From contig NZ_CALSFU010000026.1 of NCBI RefSeq assembly GCF_943737005.1, forward strand, positions 1 to 55,052: a stretch of DNA of 55,052 bases, given 5' to 3'. The notes under the pieces are model-generated. The model was not told the DNA's origin. It saw nothing but the letters and a program-made list of their open reading frames with translations, and did no database searches. The DNA is from Achromobacter sp. Marseille-Q4962. GTDB lineage: Bacteria > Pseudomonadota > Gammaproteobacteria > Burkholderiales > Burkholderiaceae_B. The position numbers and the translations under genes are program-made. Positions 51,271 to 55,052 of the stretch are shown in pieces (within the stretch, counting starts at the first letter, position 1; each line of letters opens with the position of its first letter).

Positions 51271-52416
51271 TCAATCCAGGGTGCGGCGGTAGAACTTCAC
51301 GGCTGCCGCCATGACGACGGCGGTGAAGACGAGCAGCGGCCAGAGGCTGGGCCAGAGGTCGGGCCAGCCGTTGCCCTTGAGCAGGATGCCGCGCACCAGG
51401 CGGTTGAAGTAGGTCAGCGGCAGCAGGTTGCCCAGGTGCTGCGCCCATTGCGGCATGCCCTGGAACGGGAACATGAAGCCCGAGAGCAGCAGGTTGGGCA
51501 GGAAATAGAACATCGTGAGCTGCATGGCTTGCAGCTGGTTCTGCGCCAGCGACGACAGCGTGATGCCCACCGTGAGGTTGGCGGCCACGAAGAGCAGCGC
51601 CGACAGGTAGACGGCGAGCACGCTGCCCTGGAACGGCACGTGGAAGACGAAGCGCGCCGCCAGCAGGATGATGGTGGCCTGGATCAGGCCGATGGCGATG
51701 TAGGGCACGATCTTGCCCGTCATTACCTCCAGCGGCCGCACCGGCATGGAAAGCAGGTTTTCCATGGTGCCGCGCTCGCGTTCGCGCGTCATGGCCAGGC
51801 CCGTCATCATCACCAGGGTCAGCGTGAGGATCACGCCCATCAGCCCGGGCACGGTGTTGTATTGCGAAACCTGTTCTTCGTTGTAGAGCCGGTGCACGCG
51901 CACCTCGAAGGGCGCCGGCCCCTGCGCCAGCCGCGCCAGCGGGCCGGTGAGATCCTTGGCGGCCACGCTCTGCGCCAGTTGCGAGGCGGCTCCGATGGCC
52001 ATGCCGGTGGCCATGGGATCGGTGGCGTCGGCCTCGATGAGCAGCGCGGGCCGCTCGCCGCGCAGCAGCTTGCGGGTGAAGTCGGGCGGAATGGTCACCA
52101 CGAAGAGCACGCGGCCCTGCGCCAGCGCGGCGCGGCCCGCTTCTTCGTCCGGCAGCGATTCGGTGATGTCGAAATAGTCCGACGCCTGCATGGCGGCCAG
52201 GAAACTGCGCGTGAAAGGGCTTTGGTCGGCGGCGATCACGGCCGTGGGCATGTGGCGCGGGTCCGTGTTGATGGCGTAGCCGAACAGCGCGAGCTGCATG
52301 ATGGGAATGCCCACGATCATGGCGAAGGTGATGCGGTCGCGCCGCAATTGCAGGAACTCCTTGAGCACCATGCTCCACCAGCGCGCCCAGGAAAACCGCC
52401 GTTGCGCGTCGTTCAT
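51271..52416 (-). CDS. ABC-2 type transporter permease (YhhJ/YbhS-like)
   Basis: This 381-residue permease has one N-terminal helix after LKEFLQLRRDRITFAMIVGI. A large periplasmic domain follows (about 50-180), then five helices. The ABC-2 signature is MTRERERGTMENLLSMPVRP, with FFLPNLL-like and LSGFMFPFQGMPQWAQHLGN regions. It overlaps the ATPase gene by ATGA. Only one permease gene is present, so a homodimer is expected, unlike YbhFSR, which has two. Confidence 0.93.
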   Translation of the reverse strand: MNDAQRRFSWARWWSMVLKEFLQLRRDRITFAMIVGIPIMQLALFGYAINTDPRHMPTAVIAADQSPFTRSFLAAMQASDYFDITESLPDEEAGRAALAQGRVLFVVTIPPDFTRKLLRGERPALLIEADATDPMATGMAIGAASQLAQSVAAKDLTGPLARLAQGPAPFEVRVHRLYNEEQVSQYNTVPGLMGVILTLTLVMMTGLAMTRERERGTMENLLSMPVRPLEVMTGKIVPYIAIGLIQATIILLAARFVFHVPFQGSVLAVYLSALLFVAANLTVGITLSSLAQNQLQAMQLTMFYFLPNLLLSGFMFPFQGMPQWAQHLGNLLPLTYFNRLVRGILLKGNGWPDLWPSLWPLLVFTAVVMAAAVKFYRRTLD

Positions 52417-53381
52417 GCCGGGCTCCCGTAGTTGTCGTCCGAGCGCCGCATCATGTGGATGAAGACGTCTTCCAGGCTGGTTGCGACGGGCTCCAGCGCG
52501 AGCGGACGCCCGGCCGCCGCCTCGCGCAGCGTGCGCTCGAGCAGCGCGGCGTCCGATCCGCTGACGTGCAGCGCGGCGCCGAAGGCCACCGTCTGCGCCA
52601 CGCCGGGCGCCTCGCGCAGCTCGCGCGCCAGCGCCGTCAGGTCCGCGCCCCGGACGGACCACGTGGCCAGGCCTTCGCCGGCGATGATCTCCTCGGCCGT
52701 GCCCTGGGCCAGGAGCCGGCCGTATGACAGGTAGGCCAGCTTGTGGCAGCGCTCGGCCTCGTCCATGTAGTGCGTGCTGACCAGCACCGATATGCCTTGC
52801 GAGGCGAGCTGGTGCAGCGTTTCCCAGAAATCGCGCCGGGCCGTGGGATCCACCCCGGCCGTGGGTTCGTCGAGCAGCAGCAGGCGGGGGCGGTGCAGCA
52901 GGCAGGCCGCCAGCGCCATGCGTTGCTTCCAGCCGCCCGACAGCGCGCCGGCGAGCTGGCTGGACCGGGTGGCCAGGCCCAGGTCTTCCAGGGCGCTGTC
53001 CACCGCCTGGCGGCGGTCGGGCAGGCCGTACATGCGCGCCACGAAGTCGAGATTCTCGCGGATGGTCAGGTCTTCCCAGTACGAAAAACGCTGGGTCATG
53101 TAGCCCACCTCGCGCTTGATCCGGGCGCTGTCGCGCAGGATGTCGTAGCCCAGGCAGGTGCCGCTGCCGCCGTCCGGCGTCAGCAGGCCGCACATGAGCC
53201 GGATGCAGGTGGTCTTGCCGCTGCCGTTGGGCCCCAGAAAACCGAAGATTTCGCCTGCGCGCACCTGCAGCGACACGTCATTGACCACGTGCTTGTCGCC
53301 GAAGCGCTTGTTCAGCCCGCGCACGTCGATGACCAGGCCGCCGGCGTGCGGCGTGGCGGGGGAGGGCGCGGCGGCGTTCAT
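52413..53381 (-). CDS. ABC transporter ATPase (YbhF/CcmA-type exporter)
   Basis: This 322-residue single ATP-binding domain has Walker A GPNGSGKTT, Q-loop MTQRFSYWEDLT, signature ALSGGWKQRMALA, Walker B LLLLDEPTAGVDP and the switch His in LVSTHYMDEAERC. A C-terminal extension (about 235-322) follows, as in drug and polysaccharide exporters. Its start overlaps the HlyD gene and its end overlaps the permease gene, each by ATGA. RbbA and YbhF carry two ATPase domains; this one has one, so it dimerises. Confidence 0.94.
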   Translation of the reverse strand: MNAAAPSPATPHAGGLVIDVRGLNKRFGDKHVVNDVSLQVRAGEIFGFLGPNGSGKTTCIRLMCGLLTPDGGSGTCLGYDILRDSARIKREVGYMTQRFSYWEDLTIRENLDFVARMYGLPDRRQAVDSALEDLGLATRSSQLAGALSGGWKQRMALAACLLHRPRLLLLDEPTAGVDPTARRDFWETLHQLASQGISVLVSTHYMDEAERCHKLAYLSYGRLLAQGTAEEIIAGEGLATWSVRGADLTALARELREAPGVAQTVAFGAALHVSGSDAALLERTLREAAAGRPLALEPVATSLEDVFIHMMRRSDDNYGSPA

Positions 53382-54343
53382 TGCAGCGTGGCCTCCACGG
53401 GCTGGCCGGGGTGCAGGCGCGCGGCGTCGGCAGGGTCGGGCCGGGCCTCTACCAGATAGACGAGCTTGTCGCGCGTTTCGCGGCTGTAGATCACGGGCGG
53501 CGTGTATTCGGCCTGGGTGGACACGTAATCGATGCGCACCGGCACCGGCTCGCCGCAGCCTTCGCAGCGCACGCTGGCGCGCTGGCCGGCGCGCAGGCCG
53601 CCCGCCACCGCGGCGGGCACGAAGAACCGCACCTTGACGTTGCCGGGCGGCAGCAGGCTGACGACGGGGCTGCCTGCCGCCACCCATTCGCCCTGGCGGT
53701 ACAGCGTGTCGAAGACCAGCCCCGCCGCCGGCGCCACGCCGCGGGTCTGGGCCAGGGTCCACTCGGCTTGCGCCAGCGCGGCGTCGGCCGCCTGCGTTTC
53801 GGCGGTTTCGGCGCGGCGCAGGGCGCTGCGGCCCGGCAGCGCATCCACCAGTAGCTGCGCGCGCAGCTCGCGCACGCGCGCCGCGTCCGCGCGCGCCTGG
53901 GCGCGGCTGTCGTCGAGCTGCCCACGGGAAACGCCGCCGGCGCGGAGCTGCGCTTCGTCGCGCACGAGCTGGGCCGCCGAGCGCTGCGCGGCCGCCTCGG
54001 CCTGGGCGAGCCGCGCGCGGTTCACGTCAACCTCCTCGGGACGCTTGCCGGTGGCGCTGTCGTCCAGGCGCGCCTGCGCGGCATCCCGCTGCGCGCGCGC
54101 CTGGTCGCGCGCGGCCGTTTCGCTGACGGCCTCCAGCGCATACAGCGGCGCCCGGGCCGCGACCTGCTGCCCTCGCCGCACCGCCAGCGTTTCCAGGCGG
54201 CCGGCCACTGGCGAGGCGACATAGACAAACTCGCCTTCGACGTAACCCTGGTAATAGGGCGTGTCGCCGCCGCCGCAGGATCCGAGCGCGGCGGCGCACA
54301 GCAGCGCGGCCAGGCCGCGGCGGACGAGGGGAACGGGGCGCAT
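53378..54343 (-). CDS. HlyD-type periplasmic adaptor lipoprotein
   Basis: This 321-residue membrane fusion protein is of the YhiI/YbhG type. The leader ends LLCAAALGSCGGG, giving a lipidated Cys. A lipoyl half (YVASPVAGRLETLAVRRGQQ) is followed by a long helical hairpin (about 75-200) with KRPEEVDVNRARLAQAEAAA, then GLVFDTLYRQGEWVAAGSPV and a beta-barrel end. It couples the ABC exporter to the outer-membrane factor. It starts 11 nt after the TetR gene ends and overlaps the ATPase gene. Confidence 0.93.
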   Translation of the reverse strand: MRPVPLVRRGLAALLCAAALGSCGGGDTPYYQGYVEGEFVYVASPVAGRLETLAVRRGQQVAARAPLYALEAVSETAARDQARAQRDAAQARLDDSATGKRPEEVDVNRARLAQAEAAAQRSAAQLVRDEAQLRAGGVSRGQLDDSRAQARADAARVRELRAQLLVDALPGRSALRRAETAETQAADAALAQAEWTLAQTRGVAPAAGLVFDTLYRQGEWVAAGSPVVSLLPPGNVKVRFFVPAAVAGGLRAGQRASVRCEGCGEPVPVRIDYVSTQAEYTPPVIYSRETRDKLVYLVEARPDPADAARLHPGQPVEATLQ

Positions 54344-54354
54344 GGTCAGTCTCC

Positions 54355-55052
54355 TCAGGCGGATCCGCCGGCGCCGGGCGGATGCGGGATGAACAGGCCG
54401 CCGGCCAGCACGGCCAGGGCGTGGGCGGCGATGGCGTCGGCGTCGATGGCCCGCGCGCCCTCCGGCCACAGCCGGCGCCAGAGGTTGGCCGTGGCCAGCG
54501 GCAGCAGGGTCAGGCCCAGGATGGAAAGCACCGCCAGCCGGGGTTCCACGCCCGGGCGGATAACGCCCTGGCGCTGTCCCTGCTCGATCAGGGCCGTGAG
54601 CCGGTGCAGGCGGGCCGCGGGGAGGTGGCGCAGCACGCGCTCGCGCAACTGGCCCGCCTCATTGACCACTTCGTGCAGCCACAGGGGGGGCAGCCAGGGG
54701 CGCTGCGCGGCGCTGTGCGCCAGCCGCTGGACGATCAGGACGAGACACTCGCGCGCCGCCGCGGCGGGGTCGGCCGTAACGGCGTCGTCGGCCGGCACGG
54801 GTTCCCAGACGTGGGCGATGACGGGCGCCAGGCGTTCGTCCACCACGGCGTCGATGAGCTGGCCGCGGTTGCGGAAGTAGTAGTGCACCATGGCCGGGGT
54901 GACGCCGGCCCGCGCGGCGATGTGCGCGATGGTGGTGGCGGCCACGCCCTGTTCGGCGAACAGGGCGGTGGCCGTGTCGAGCAGGCGCTCGCGCATGGCG
55001 GCGCTGTCGGGGCGGGGCGGCCGGCCGGGACGGCGGGCGCGGGGAGCGGCGG
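54355..55052 (-). CDS. TetR-family regulator (partial, start beyond window)
   Basis: At least 232 residues are visible. The open frame continues past the ATG at 54996 to the window edge as GRPPRPDSAAMRERLLDTA, a usual TetR N-terminal arm, so the true start probably lies outside. The helix-turn-helix is IAHIAARAGVTPAMVHYYFR. The C-terminal domain resembles CerR/YbiH-type (DUF1956) regulators, which control YbhGFSR-like exporters. It is the first gene of the exporter operon and is the likely repressor of it. Confidence 0.88.
   Translation of the reverse strand, partial: AAPRARRPGRPPRPDSAAMRERLLDTATALFAEQGVAATTIAHIAARAGVTPAMVHYYFRNRGQLIDAVVDERLAPVIAHVWEPVPADDAVTADPAAAARECLVLIVQRLAHSAAQRPWLPPLWLHEVVNEAGQLRERVLRHLPAARLHRLTALIEQGQRQGVIRPGVEPRLAVLSILGLTLLPLATANLWRRLWPEGARAIDADAIAAHALAVLAGGLFIPHPPGAGGSA

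Overview
The window is about 55 kb of very GC-rich bacterial chromosome, tightly packed with genes. It looks like an Alcaligenaceae betaproteobacterium of the Bordetella/Achromobacter type. The reasons are a solitary Bug-type solute-binding protein, an IS481-family remnant, a 60-bp 'PPGRPKGEYRSAQREGG'-coding repeat that I recall from such genomes, the imuA-imuB-dnaE2 cassette, and many small aromatic-acid and xenobiotic efflux loci. I see no rRNA, tRNA, CRISPR array, integrase or intact transposon. The placement is by pattern recognition only; no search was run.

Layout. 1-8.4 kb: a MotA/MotB-like stator pair, a decayed GNAT acetyltransferase, a NYN-LOTUS putative ribonuclease, a 60-bp tandem repeat packed exactly between two convergent stop codons, an AraC regulator, a small unknown protein, a DUF523/TudS-like protein, a Bug binding protein, a Gly/His-rich exported protein, a very long intergenic hairpin and a TetR regulator with a likely self-operator. 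8.4-24 kb: a catabolic and uptake region with an M20 peptidase, a complete Dpp/Opp-type peptide ABC importer (genes overlapping by ATGA), a GntR/FCD regulator, a class V aminotransferase, a serine beta-lactamase-like hydrolase, an aldo/keto reductase, an MHS-type MFS transporter, a GMC oxidoreductase and an IclR regulator. Three GTATAC-centred palindromes sit between the GntR gene and the aminotransferase gene. 24-27.5 kb: an IS481-like remnant, a VOC protein, an AhpD-like protein, a LON-domain protein, an orphan ParB-like protein and an I78 inhibitor lipoprotein.

27.5-33 kb: the SOS mutagenesis cassette dnaE2-imuB-imuA, read leftward from a perfect 16-bp LexA box, with a divergent YpfH-like esterase. 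33.8-39 kb: a MarR-FUSC-DUF1656-HlyD-NodT efflux operon with a perfect 18-bp palindrome at its promoter. 39-41.4 kb: queD and queE (queuosine), arfB (ribosome rescue) and a DUF2238 membrane protein. 41.4-43.6 kb: a frameshifted relic of lower GC, then an ArsR regulator with a perfect 9-bp inverted-repeat operator and an old-yellow-enzyme gene. 43.6-49.6 kb: a CPBP protease with a repeat-expanded GLAH motif, MAPEG, a secreted protein, NRDE, a second FUSC protein, a YbaK-type editing protein and a regulator whose receiver carries Glu in place of the phospho-accepting Asp. 49.8-55 kb: a TetR-HlyD-ABC ATPase-ABC permease-outer-membrane-factor export operon, whose TetR gene runs off the right edge.

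The window is mostly ordinary accessory metabolism, efflux and stress functions. The parts most worth following up are the intergenic repeat elements (3978-4176 and 7597-7665), the GntR operator triad with its unassigned catabolic pathway, the NYN-LOTUS protein and the pseudo-receiver regulator.
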